Shown here: one piece after another, positions 1 to 11,000 of the stretch
Layout of the letters: each line of letters starts with the position of its first letter
Position numbering within the stretch: the stretch's first letter is position 1
Assembly (NCBI GenBank): GCA_022829145.1
Contig: CM040745.1
Location: forward strand, 21,792,906 to 21,856,905
From: Albula goreensis
Taxonomy: Eukaryota > Chordata > Actinopteri > Albuliformes > Albulidae
DNA length: 64,000 bases
Direction of reading: 5' to 3'
Program-made: the position numbers and the translations under genes
The notes under the pieces: model-generated
The model's input: the letters and a program-made list of their open reading frames with translations, nothing else
Databases searched by the model: none
Told to the model about the DNA's origin: nothing

Positions 1-922
1 GATAATGCCATCCTATAATCCCTTGTGGCAGAAATATTTAAAGCAACGCACCATTCGGCCGGTCATGAAAAGAAACGATCAACATGACTGACAAGAGATC
101 ATAGATACATAGGCTTATAATCAGTCTGTCTATCAAGAAAAAGGGATATGAGATGTTTTTAGTCTGATGATATTTTTAATTCAACATGTTTGAAACTGAA
201 GATTGATGATATGTACAGTAGTAAATTTGTAGGTCTAACATGTTATACCTGTCTTGCATACATTTAACAATTATTTTCATACATTTAGACTAATTGGCCT
301 GTATTCATTTTTTTATTTCAATTCCAGCCTTGATAATGAAGTAATATTTTTCACCAGGGTGTCCATGTGTATAATAGCCTGGATGAAACAACACCTCGGC
401 AGACCCACGTTAATGACATCCGCCATTGCATAATTATGTAGCCTAGTGCAATCAACGTGGTTGTCTTTTCATAAGTCCTTATGAATTCTCCTCCACATCT
501 TTCCTTAACCTCTTTTTTTAATGTTTTCCATCGAGGTCAAGGAAAAGTGGTTAGGAAAAGACATAGGATGTAATTTTTTTTTGACAATTCGACCACAGCC
601 CCGGTTTCGTTCTCAAATCAAATCTCTTGGTTCATTTTTTCCTCACACTTCATTAAGAAATGAAAAATTTTTATGTTGTTCAATGACAACCTGGTCTGGA
701 AAAAATTGATTGTCCTTGGTGACACAGTGCAACAAAAATAGTCTTTCTTTTTTTTTAAATGTAATTACATTTTTAATTTAAAGTTTTAAATTTTTCTATT
801 TTTTAATTTGATAAATATAGACTTGAAGTCCTTGGAACAGTCACAGCGGGACATGCCTTTCTAAAAGTATGCTGTCAAAAGTGCACAGGAGGCACCATGC
901 AGCCGCAAAACACAGGGATGTA
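1..922. other. AT-rich non-coding DNA, no gene seen
   Basis: No frame here resembles a known protein. The longest open stretch (521-709, 62 codons) is rich in Phe and Lys, as expected from chance translation of AT-rich DNA. T-rich runs lie around 735-800. The only structured part I see is the dyad at 405-460, listed separately. Confidence 0.7.
405..460. promoter_or_regulatory. Nested dyad, candidate protein-binding element
   Basis: CCACGTT (405-411) is the exact reverse complement of AACGTGG (454-460). Nested inside them, ATTGCA (425-430) mirrors TGCAAT (447-452). The inner left arm continues as ATTGCATAA, a C/EBP- or POU-like core, and the outer arms contain ACGTG-type cores. Two nested exact dyads within 56 bp are suggestive, but each arm is short enough to occur by chance. 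Confidence 0.25.
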
Positions 923-1300
923 TGTCAGTCATGCTGTTCAATTTTGTGTTTCGTTTCTTGTATTTGCTGTCAGCCTTGTTCGGTTGTCTCCATGTTTTCC
1001 ATTCCCTGTCCATGTTTGTTCATTTGTTTGTAGCGAGTTCATCTCAGCTGTTATTCATTGAGTACAATAGCATTCTGTTCCTGCCTGTCTGCCCGATTAT
1101 TATTCGTTTTTCTGGTTTCTGATTCCTGCCCCTTGATTTTGTTAGTCTGCAGTGTCTACCTGTTGCCTACCCATTGCCTGTTTTTGACTCACCCATCGGA
1201 TTGTGTTTTGTACCTTTGCTAAGCTTTCCTGGTTTTGACTCTCGCCTGTTTTGACTATGATTTTTGGATTCTGCCTAATAAACGCCCTTTAAAAGCCATC
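923..1300 (+). mobile_element. LTR-like segment of the gypsy remnant
   Basis: The segment begins near TGTCAGTC (923-930), a TG start typical of LTRs. It is strikingly T/C/G-rich on the plus strand, with many TTTTG, CCTG and TGCC words unlike the neighbouring DNA. It contains a polyadenylation signal AATAAA at 1277-1282 shortly before the pol-like sequence. That layout (U3/R, poly(A) signal, short U5) fits a 5' LTR. No second LTR is present for comparison, so both ends are approximate. Confidence 0.5.
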
Positions 1301-1332
1301 GCTCACCTGTAGCTGGGGAGATACAGGTGAGC
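1301..1332. repeat. Perfect 11 bp inverted repeat at LTR/pol junction
   Basis: GCTCACCTGTA (1301-1311) and TACAGGTGAGC (1322-1332) are exact reverse complements separated by 10 bases. The hairpin sits where the LTR-like segment meets the protease-like frame, the place from which gag appears to be missing. Confidence 0.9.
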
Positions 1333-1650
1333 ATTACACCACTGCTTAACTCCCCTATTGCCAGACCTCTGTTATCTGCTGCTCTGTCTGCTAACAGGGT
1401 TGTCTCAGTCCTCATTGACTCGAGGGTGGATGGGAACTTTATTGGCGCTGCCCTGGTCACCCAGCTCGGCCTGACTACGGAACCTCTTCAGAACCCCCTG
1501 GAGGCACTTGCCATCACCAGTGCATCCTTGGTCTGCATAACTCACGTGATGTCCCTGGTGAGTCTTCTAATGTCTGGAAATCACCGTGAGACTCTGACTC
1601 TGTTCGTCCTTGACACCCTTCAAGCCCAGATCATACTTGGACACCCATAG
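1327..1650 (+). pseudogene. Retropepsin-like fragment of gypsy pol (dead)
   Basis: A 107-codon frame resembles the aspartic protease of Ty3/gypsy elements. It has a VSVLIDSRVDGNFI-type active-site strand at about residues 26-39, an LVTQLGL segment after it, and the C-terminal [14 protein letters not shown] segment. In working retropepsins the residue after Asp-Ser in the catalytic loop is Gly; here it is Arg, so the loop is broken. A TAG codon (1648-1650) follows HP and closes the frame where pol would normally continue. The ATG at 1327 is only the first ATG in the frame and lies inside the junction inverted repeat. There is no gag upstream. The next pol piece is in another frame. Confidence 0.85.
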
Positions 1651-1667
1651 CTCCATCAGCACAACTC

Positions 1668-2164
1668 ATGCATAGATTGGACAGTATATTGGAGTGGAGT
1701 CAGTTTTGCCTAACTAACTCTCTCCGAGATGCCCAGGTTCCTTTCCCAGCCACCAGGGAGACAAAGGAGGAGTTTCCGGACCTGTCGGGCATCCCTCCAG
1801 AGTTCTTGGACCTCAAGGTGGTGTTTAGCAAGTCCCGAGCCGGTGCCCTGCCTCCTCATCGGCCCTATGACTGTGCTATTGACCTGCTGTCTGGTACTAC
1901 TCCTCCTCGGGGGCGCCTGTTCTCCCTATCCCCTCCGGAAGTTACAGCCATGAACAAATACATCCAGGAGTCACTGGCTGCGGGCATCATTCGTCCCTCC
2001 TCCTCACCAGCGGGTGCTGGGTTCTTCTTTGTCGGCAAGAAGGATGGCACGCTGCGACCCTACATTGACTACCGGGGATTAAATAGTATTATGGTAAAGA
2101 ACCACTATCCCTTATCCTTAATGTCTTCTGCCTTCAAGTCTCTGCAGGGTGTGACTGTCTTGTT
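1668..2164 (+). pseudogene. Reverse transcriptase, N-terminal part (dead gypsy pol)
   Basis: The frame reads through the linker and RT fingers typical of Ty3/gypsy pol. It has [13 protein letters not shown] near residues 62-74, the [16 protein letters not shown] segment, then [20 protein letters not shown], and a DYRGLN motif near residue 135. The sequence breaks at about 2160-2165: the codons around the first catalytic Asp of the palm are missing, and the continuing homology moves to another frame. The 3' end of the open frame (to 2231) is therefore out-of-frame and meaningless. The chosen ATG is arbitrary. Confidence 0.9.
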
Positions 2165-2460
2165 CTGCGCAACGCTTATCACCTGGTCCGGATCAGAGAA
2201 GGGGATGAGTGGAAAACGGCCTTCAATTTAGGGCACTATGAATATTTGGTTATGCCTTTTGGTTTGACCAATGCTCCAGCTGTGTTTCAGGCTCTGGTTA
2301 ATGCCATGCTGTGGGTCATTCTGGACAGATTCGTCTATGTCTACCTGGGTGACATCCTGATGTTCTCCCGGTCGCCTGCTGAACACACTCGCCACATTCG
2401 CCTGGTACTGCAGAGGCTGTTGGAGAACCATCTGTTTGTGTTTGAGAAACCTCTCCAAAT
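2165..2460 (+). pseudogene. Reverse transcriptase, palm part (dead gypsy pol)
   Basis: From 2165 the frame reads [20 protein letters not shown], then [19 protein letters not shown] and a [14 protein letters not shown] segment. These are the RT palm motifs of Ty3/gypsy elements. The signature that normally carries two adjacent Asp residues has Gly in the first of those positions, so the active site is lost even apart from the upstream frameshift. Homology continues through [19 protein letters not shown] and then stops at about 2460. The thumb, connection, RNase H and integrase are absent. Confidence 0.9.
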
Positions 2461-3219
2461 AGTGAAGCATCTAATTATCTCATTTGTCAGTTCTTTTTTT
2501 GTTTTTGGTTTCTTGATTTTTGCTAGAAAGAACTACAGTACATGGAATCAGAGTTAACAATAAAGTATTATTTATGATCGAAACCAAAACAGATAATCCC
2601 ATATTTGGTACACAATATTACAAGGAATGTAATCATTGGTTTAGCAATGTGACTGCGTAATGTTTGAGGACTTCTAGGAATTCCAATGGGTGGGTCCCAT
2701 CTCTGCTCCAAACACAACCGTAGTCACACAAGCGCATCACACCCTCACAGCGGAGCACTTGTATTGGTATTCCCCTGAAACTTTTGCTGCAGTGTTTGTT
2801 TGATTTGGCATGGTCTCACCTGTGAGACCCAGAGGGAATCATCAACAAGTTAGAGAAGGCAGAAACCATCCTAAATAGTTTCAGTGTTACTGCATGTAGT
2901 GTCACTTGTACTCTATCCAGAAGAGATTATTTCATCGCTTTGTCACGTTAACAAGTTCACCCAACCAAATGTGTCTCCTTTTCTTGTGAAACACGCTGTG
3001 CTGTTTGACCGAATCATGCCCCTGAGTCTTTGAGCTGGACAGTTCAGCCCATTCACCTGAGCTGGCGCTTCAGCTGAGAAAATAACTGTAATTACCCTCC
3101 AGTTTAAAAGCAGCAAGTACAGGTTATAACACATTACACAACACTAAGGATCTCTGTAGGCAATTGGGTACAAAGATACGGTCAATTGTTAAACAACAAA
3201 GGTATTCACCCAAGTTTGG

Positions 3220-3284
3220 CTGTGTAATTATACCCCTAAACACAACTTTGTCACGAAGCACTGTGTAATTATGCAGTCTAATTA
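3220..3284. promoter_or_regulatory. Direct repeat with three TAATTA homeodomain cores
   Basis: CTGTGTAATTAT occurs exactly twice, at 3220-3231 and 3261-3272, 41 bp apart. A third TAATTA core follows at 3279-3284. TAATTA is the core bound by many homeodomain proteins. The exact 12 bp repeat makes this more than a random AT-rich hit, but function is inferred. Confidence 0.3.
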
Positions 3285-3906
3285 TTTCTTAAAGCCAAAC
3301 TGGAGTTGTAATGTAATTCTTTGGTCTCTGTTCTCTTGAAGAAACAGGGAATACCTGAATAGCTTCCAAAAAAGAGCTGCAAGATTGACTAACTTTTTGT
3401 TTAAAAAGTTCAGCATTCAAAAAAGCCTGTAGCATATTTGCTCTTGCATAATCTAACAATAACTTTAATAAAAATTTTCCAAAACGTACAATGACAATTC
3501 ACTGGCATATCTACTTGGAGAGATTTGTGATTCGTTCTACTATGAAAGTACATTATGGGACTCATTAAATGGAAACTCAGAGATACTGTATTATTATCTA
3601 GCAACTTAGAAATATATGCACTCAGATTTTAGTGGCTTCTCTGGCATTTCACACCATAGCTACCCCTGACTTTCATGTTGATAATGCAAAGTCTACAAAG
3701 ACATTACAACAATATTATTTGCTTGGCTGTAAAAGATTGAAAATTGTTTATGTCATTTCCATAAGTTGTACATGAAAAATACCATGGTGCAGGTGAAGTT
3801 TCTCAACAAACGATATAAAAACCATAGCTGTGCTCATTACCTGGGAATTTCAGTCTAGCGATAGCATTTCATGCAAATATGGCATCTCAATCGAGTAACC
3901 ATTTTT

Positions 3907-3934
3907 GTGTTTCAGTTACTGTGTTTCAGTTACC
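3907..3934. repeat. 14 bp tandem duplication
   Basis: GTGTTTCAGTTACT (3907-3920) is followed immediately by GTGTTTCAGTTACC (3921-3934), 13 of 14 bases identical. This looks like a recent local slippage event. No wider array is present. Confidence 0.9.
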
Positions 3935-4364
3935 AGTCCAGCTGAGACTTTGGAATAGAATAAACCTACAGTACAGTACCGCAAGACAAACTTACATGTG
4001 TAATAGTGCTCTGTTCCCTCTGTCGCGTGACAGACAGGACACACTGAAGTTGTCATCTCTGAATTAAACACTCTGTGCCAGAGCTGCTCCATTTGCACAC
4101 ACACCCTCACACCCCATTCAGCACAGCATTACTTCCATTGTTTTATTATGAGGAAACACCACTTGAGGTTAGAACAAGCGTTTACATCTGAATGTGATTA
4201 CTGTAGAGGAATAACATGAACTTCGATGGCCATTTGGGTACAATATGAATCTAAGGGGAAAGAAAGCCACAGAGAATGCATGTATCAATAAAAATCCTCC
4301 AGTGTCAGGAGTAAACCCAAAGGCTTGGCAATAACAGTCCTGTCACTTGTGTCCCGCCCCTCAT

Positions 4365-4540
4365 GAGCCCATCCAAATCATTCGTGCTGACAAATGGCAT
4401 TGTCTCATGCTGAGCTTAATCAAAGCAAGATGGATTCCGTGTTCAGAGAATCCCTGATTAGCCCCGTGAAGAAGATTAATGAAACTCCCAAAGGGCTTGA
4501 ATATGCAACATTTACATGCGCCAATGTGTAATGTTTTAGT
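4365..4540. promoter_or_regulatory. Candidate conserved non-coding element
   Basis: This block is more complex and balanced in composition than its surroundings. It is dense in transcription-factor-like words: TTAATCAAAG, CTGATTAGC, GATTAATG, and a POU-like ATATGCAA near 4501. No frame is coding. The reading as an enhancer-like element rests only on motif density. Confidence 0.25.
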
Positions 4541-4994
4541 TTGTGTGATTTTTGATTGTTAAATGATCCTTCTTTCCTAATTAAATATGATTTCTTCATT
4601 GTGTGTCATGTATCGTCCTTAGAGTTCTCCTGGACCAAGATAAAGACCTTTCTCACCCAAACCAGCTGTATTCTTTACCCGATGGTTGGTTTTCAAAATT
4701 CTGCACAAAGTACTGAACATGGAAATGGCTCTCAATACAGAAATATTAACACATTCATATTTGAGTAAATGACAGCACAACGCAACACCTTGTCAAATCT
4801 CTTCTACCCAGCAAACTCACCCTCCACATCTCTCTAACTAACTACAGTTGCGGCCATCCCACAGGTCAGACTAACAGCACACAGTCTATGGTAACTCAAT
4901 ATGTTCTCTCCTCACACTTGTGGTCTTGCTATACTACACCCTGTTTTGTTAATCATGCCAGGGACCATTATGGCACATACAAAGGAATGTCATA

Positions 4995-4998
<4 letters not shown>

Positions 4999-5050
<52 letters not shown>
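4999..5050. repeat. (CA)26 microsatellite
   Basis: An uninterrupted CA run of 52 bases. The His-Thr-rich open frame that crosses it (4901-5215) is an artefact of translating the repeat. Confidence 0.99.
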
Positions 5051-5053
<3 letters not shown>

Positions 5054-8000
5054 GGACTCCTAGTGAGATTGCTGAGGCCTTATTCTCTTGGGGCTCCCTC
5101 CCTGATGTCTACAGGGGTAAATGACATTGAGGGAAGAAGGATCATGCTCCTGACAGGCAACAGTAAACATGCAGAAATACGGAGGTGGAGGGCTGCCTGT
5201 TCTGCCTGCTTATGACAAACAACAGGGTCCTTTCCCTGAGAAATGAAGAGGAAGAAAAAGGGAAAAAAAACATTCCAACCCTTTTGGACCAGCCTCATTG
5301 ATTGTCTGGGCTCTCTGCCCAAATGATTTGTTGCTAGTCTTATTTGGTCCCTATGCCTGCCAGTCAAAACTCTCAGTCACCTTGGAAACCAACAGGTAAG
5401 CATAGCAATCCTGATGGATGAAGTCTACTTCACAGCAACATGTCAAAAGTAATTTAAAATAGCAGCACTAGATTGGAAAGAACCCTTCTAAAGGTCATCC
5501 GCCCCAAATTGCTGTCTTATACTCCCTTCTCCTGGCAGGTTCAGCATCATGACTCTGCAGATATCACTTCAGTCTTTCACAGTGAATACCCTTGTGGTCA
5601 TGAACTTCCTCTTCCTCGTCCCTCAGCCCAGAACTCATGCTGACCCCTTCTCAGCTCACACACCGTTCACCTCACGTCCATGGGAACCCTTGCGGACCCA
5701 CAACGTCATTGCACTCACACACTGTTCTAATTTACTCTGCACCTGGGAGAAGTTTAAATCAGTGCCCATCCAGTGCCAGCACATGTTCTGGCACCACACA
5801 CACACAAAGAAACAGGTGTGCCTCGACTCTCATTATTTCATTATCCCTGTTCACTCTTTTCTTCAGCACCAGGGCTCAGGCATGACGTCTGAGATGAGTT
5901 TTCTGACCACCCACAAAAAAGAGTTTTGGCATGTTTTTAATGGACACATTTGAGCTACAGATTAAAGCAGCGTAAATCTTGAAAATGAACCTTACACACT
6001 ACAAACACAATTTATATAAACTTCACCATTAACATAACTGTGTGTCAAACACCAGCTTCACCTTGAATAATGGTATCATTTATTCCATCTATTAGTCCAT
6101 ATCTATCTGGACAGAGCTGTTAATGACTTAGGTTTATCATACACTACCTGATGTGTGAAGTTCAAAAGAGAGCTTGTTTGATTTTCACATTAAATAGTCA
6201 ATTAAAAAGGCAAGCAGCAAAGTGACCCAAATGGGGCCTCTTGGCAAGAAAAACTGAGCACATCATGAAGCGTTCTTAGGTTACATATAAAAGTAACAAA
6301 TCCTCAGTGTATTAAGCACTCTTATTCAAGTAGGTGTGTGCATAATTTAAAATAAGGCATTTGCTGACACAATCAGTGTTGTTTGATATGATCCATCAGT
6401 GAGCAAAGGTAATTGCCAACAGTGCCTATCTACAATAACCATTACATTTACAGTAAAAGCTGCAAACAGGATATCAAATAATCACAAAACCGTACTGCTT
6501 TCTGACACTTCAAAATCCCAAATAATTGTAAAATGAACAATTTATCAATGCAGTGTCCACAGTTTGTTGATTTGGACATATTTGCCCCCAATTTGTAAGT
6601 TTCAATTTTCAAAATGATCAGAATTTTTTCCCTGCTTACAGAGCACCCATATGCCTCCTGCTAACAACTAGTTCTGAAAAATCATTGATTTTTATGTTTC
6701 TTAACAAGCTAATTAGAGACATTCCAATAGTAAGACATTATTATTCCATAAACAAAAGGCAGAGCACATAGAGAAGTCACTACAATGGAAATACAAATCT
6801 TGAAAAAAAAAACACATCTTCATTCACCAAAGCTTTGGCTTACAAAACGCTGGAGTCAAACAGATGTTTTAAGATGCAAATCAGGCAACAAGGAAACACT
6901 CTAACATTTGAACATTATGTTGGGTGTCTTTGCTTTCATTCTGTTTCTTTCCATGATCACAGAAGTGCTCGAATACTTTTATTGGCTTTTCACAATTTAA
7001 GACGAGAGGTCAGGTTAAGTTTGCATAGGATCAAAAAGGATGACGAATTTCAATTTCTTTATAAACCAAAAAGGACTGCAATTTTAGAGAACACAAAGGG
7101 TAACATGTTATCTGTAACTTTGACCGTTCTGGTTTGTTATTGTTCATCCTATAGAGATTATATATATATAACCAGTACCTTTCTGAGAGATGGATAATGC
7201 AAACAGAAATTATCATTGTATTGTACTCCAGACCACCCTCATCTAAGGAGTAAATTGAAATCATTCCTTAAAGGTATGAGCTCCCCAAGTGTTTCATAGA
7301 AACATTAGCTGTATGGACGTAGTTCAGAAGAAACCTTAATCCTTGATGAAACCCTACAATGCAATAAAGTGTTAACCTTCTAAAAAAAGTGCTTAGACTG
7401 GGTTGTTGCCTATATGTTTCTAAGATAGCTAAGGATGGAGGGACTGTAAGACTCTCTTCAGTGGGCTTTAGCAACTTGGTTCCTTCATAAACTATGGGTA
7501 TGTGAGCCCTCTCTCCCGCAGCCATCCTGGCACACCTTTTGTGTGCTGTTCATCACCTGGTGTTGTCCTGGAGAGACAGAGTTAAAAGCGATGAAGCGTG
7601 GTTTCTTTCTCGTATTATTAACACTAGGCTATCCCAGTGCCAGGGGCCTGAGGAGTAATGTGACAGAGCAGATGCAGGTGATGAAATCCGAGAGGCTTTT
7701 ATACAGTTCAGGTGGAGGTACTCCTGGGCCGGGCTGAGGAGACAGGGCCTGAAAAGGCTCTTTTGAACCTTGCGTCTTTGTTTTAAAGAGCACTTCTGCC
7801 ACTGAAGCTTGACCTGAGGCCTGATCTGAGAGCCTCAAACCCAGGGTTGCATTATGTGCACACCAACAAGGCTTGTTTCTGTGAATTTGTCTTGCATGGC
7901 CATGGGGCCAGCACTTCTAAGCAGTAGTGCAGGGTGCACACGTGCTGCGGAACGTGACAGCATAGTGCCTCAGAACCTGCAGCAACAGGTTTCTTCAGAT

Positions 8001-11000
8001 ATGGAAGGGCGAGCTGGAGTGAGCCGGTCGGTTAAGTATATTTTGCCCTAATTGTAGCTGCTAAAAAGTGTATTCTGGTAAGTATCAATTGGACAATTTG
8101 TTATTCAATATTTGATATAACGATCTGAGTGATGAAAAGCCTAGAATGCAAAGTAATAACTGTTATCTTTTTTGTTTGCCATGTATGTGAGTGTGTCTGT
8201 GTGTGTGCCCATGGTGCATCTCTGTTTGGGTCCTCATGATGCTGCCCATGGAAGTCAATCATTTTGGCTAATACAAGAACACAACCAGCCCTACCAAGCA
8301 CTTAAGTTTAATAAAAGACATTAGACCAAACATTTATGAGTCTGTGTTAGTTATGTTGGCTAATATTTTGAAGGGGTGGATTTGAAGTGGACTGCATGCA
8401 TATGTAACTAGGAAGCTGGCATCTCTGGTCGAACATCCCCAAAGCTTGTGTGTTACTGGGTACTGGGTACATCTTACATTTTTTTAGTTCATAACGGGAA
8501 CATGGGTATTGTCCACACCAGTACATCTGCCCCTTTCCAACAACTTTTACTGAAGTACATTGGATTCAGCACAATGCTTAAGGCTAAAATGGCAGGACCT
8601 TACCCAGATATTGAATTTGCAACCTCTCCATTACAAGTTATGGCCTGGATTTAATCAGAAATGTGTCTTTGACTCATGATTAAATGCAAGTACTTGTTTT
8701 TTACTCCATAAAACATTTTGGAAAAGAACACTTTAAAGTTGTGTCAATTGACTCCAGGCCTCTGTTCCTAAACACTAGACTTTCTATGGGCATGGACACT
8801 CAAAATCCCAGCATGCATTTTCATCTGACTGGGCAGGCAGATCTCTCAGAGAACAGATGCAAGCACTAAAGGAACAGACAGGGCCTCTGGCAGAGCGGCA
8901 CTTTTCAACGGTACTAACTCACTCCCTATGTCCCATGTTCCACTTAGTTCTGTTCTGAGTGTGACTGGTAGATGCAGCTGGGAACTCAACTGTTTCTCTG
9001 CTTTTCTTAAGCCATTCAGTTTCACTGATGTATACCAAAATTGATGAAACAACATCCTCTGTGTTAGTAAACATGGATGTCCAGGGAACCAAGCTGTATG
9101 AATGTGGACTAAGTGAATGAAGAGCAGGCTATCAGTAGGGGTAGTTTTCAGGAATTATCAAGCCAAAATTCCAAACACTTTTTGTGTTCTTCACAGCTCT
9201 ATGCAGACATATTCCTCCCAACTGCCTATCATTTATACCTAGCAGTCAAACATTTCATTTCAGTATCAGAGGCATTTGATTACAGTGTGACCAGTCCTCT
9301 ACATCACAAATAACAGTGATCGCATTGGATAAGTTAGTGGGATATTTTGTAGTCTTTTTTATTAAAAGAAGAATCCATTCAATAGGTGATAACTATCTTA
9401 TATGCAGGGTATGTGTATCCTCATTTTCCCTTTCTTGTCAGGTGTTTCAGGGTGATGGTAGAGGTGTTGTTTTGATATGACCCAATAGTGAGTCATTCAT
9501 CAAATGTGACAGTTCAGAGAATCTCAGTGGGTATTATTGTCGAAAATCATATTGAGACCCAGATTTCACATGTAGCTGGCCCTATTTATATAATAAATAT
9601 TCGCAAATGCCAATGAACAATCACTGATTACCCCTGTCTGAAATGCAACTTACTTTAATCAATTCTGACATAGCCTAAGGGAGTTATTGTGTACTCGACA
9701 GACTTTCTTTCATCCTTTAAAACTTGTATCTGAGTCTTTCTGCTCTTATTTGATCTTATTTACTCACGGAAGGCAGCTTTTTTTAAGTATTATCCTCAAA
9801 GAGGCTTTCACTGGACTTTTGTTTGAGCTGATCTTTGTCTTTGAGGTTAAACTTTCTCAGAAACATTTTTACAATGGCAGGTTTTGTGGATTAATTCCCT
9901 GTATATAGTTTTACGATGTTTGACATTTTCATTGCGTATTAAATACTACACATGTCATGTGGGATGTGGGCTGGTGTGTGCACTGATCTCTTAGAAGGGT
10001 ACAACTCTCTGCCTGAGAACAAGAGCCCATTTTTCTTTACCGAGGACCATGAAGTAAATACACAAGTTCTGTGAAGAAATGCTTGAAAGACGAATGGAAG
10101 CTAGTCACTTTTCAGAGTTGACATTTCATAAGAGCTGAAAACTGACCTTTTTTTCTTCTCTCTGGGTGTGTGATAGCCACCCACCCACTAACCTGCTGGC
10201 CACCTGTGCCAACAACAGTAATTAAAAACTCTAAGTCACGGACTTAACAGGAAGAACATACTTATAATGGAAATGTGTTATACCATATGCAATAATGTTT
10301 GTATATGGATCTTTTTTTACATGTGTTATTATTAAACAAAGATTACCTACTCAAACAAGATGCTAAAAGGGGAGTTTGTACTTTCTTTACTTTAATTCAT
10401 ATATGCATTTGCTTTTTATTGCACAAGGCAGGGTCAAATACCACTGCATATCCATGCTCCATTTCCCACTAAATTTCTTCTTGGTATACTTAAACTGGTT
10501 TGACAGTAAATATCTAAACATTAACAGATGAAGACTGACAGTCTACACAGTGTGTGTACAGAAAGTGAAATAGAAAGTTCTTTTTTCAAGCAAAGTCTGG
10601 GAAGCTATTTTGTTCTCATTGTCAAGCTTTTTAAACTATTTCACTTTTGGGTGAAAGCAAAGAAAAAATGTTGGTGCAAATCATTATATGATTATTCCAC
10701 AGTGCAGCATCAAGAGGACAAGTTTTTCTCTTTCTTTTTTAGCATCATGCAATGCAGTGGACCTGTTTTTTCAGTGTGGCCCATCATGAACTTGTGCACT
10801 TGAGTTTAATTGAGCTGTTTTCCCTCTTTCCCCTCCCCTGCTGAACTGAATCCATGGAGTGAGGCGTCCCCAAGTTCAGCTGCCGTGTGCCTACATGCAC
10901 AGACATGACAGCCCTGAATGTTGCACTGCAGGTTCCCTAAATGCATGGTAACAATTTTTCCATCCCAAACATTCAGCTCCAGGAAAACAGAAACAAACTG

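Larger units (their letters stand above)
923..2460 (+). mobile_element. Degenerate, internally deleted Ty3/gypsy retrotransposon
   Basis: An LTR-like segment (about 923-1300) is followed directly by a retropepsin-like frame and then by reverse-transcriptase fragments, all on the plus strand. The pol pieces lie in three different frames and carry a stop, a frameshift and altered catalytic motifs, so the copy is dead. No gag, RNase H, integrase or 3' LTR is recognisable. Similarity ends near 2460, where the sequence turns into unrelated T-rich DNA. The wording of the RT resembles chromovirus-like fish gypsy elements (sushi type); that family assignment is from memory of conserved motifs and is tentative. 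Confidence 0.88.
2461..4360. other. Non-coding stretch, no gene seen
   Basis: I see no protein-like frame or RNA gene. Two small structured spots (3220-3284 and 3907-3934) are listed separately. The rest is plain AT-rich sequence with no repeat I recognise. Confidence 0.65.

Noticed and set aside
4901..5215. Poly-Thr-His frame over the CA run (similar frames at 15043-15370, 26872-27108, 34883-35075)
   Set aside because: These are translations of microsatellites, not proteins.
5549..5953. 134-codon plus-strand frame
   Set aside because: His/Thr/Pro/Ser-rich because of CAC- and CCC-rich words. It overlaps a second open frame and has no domain.
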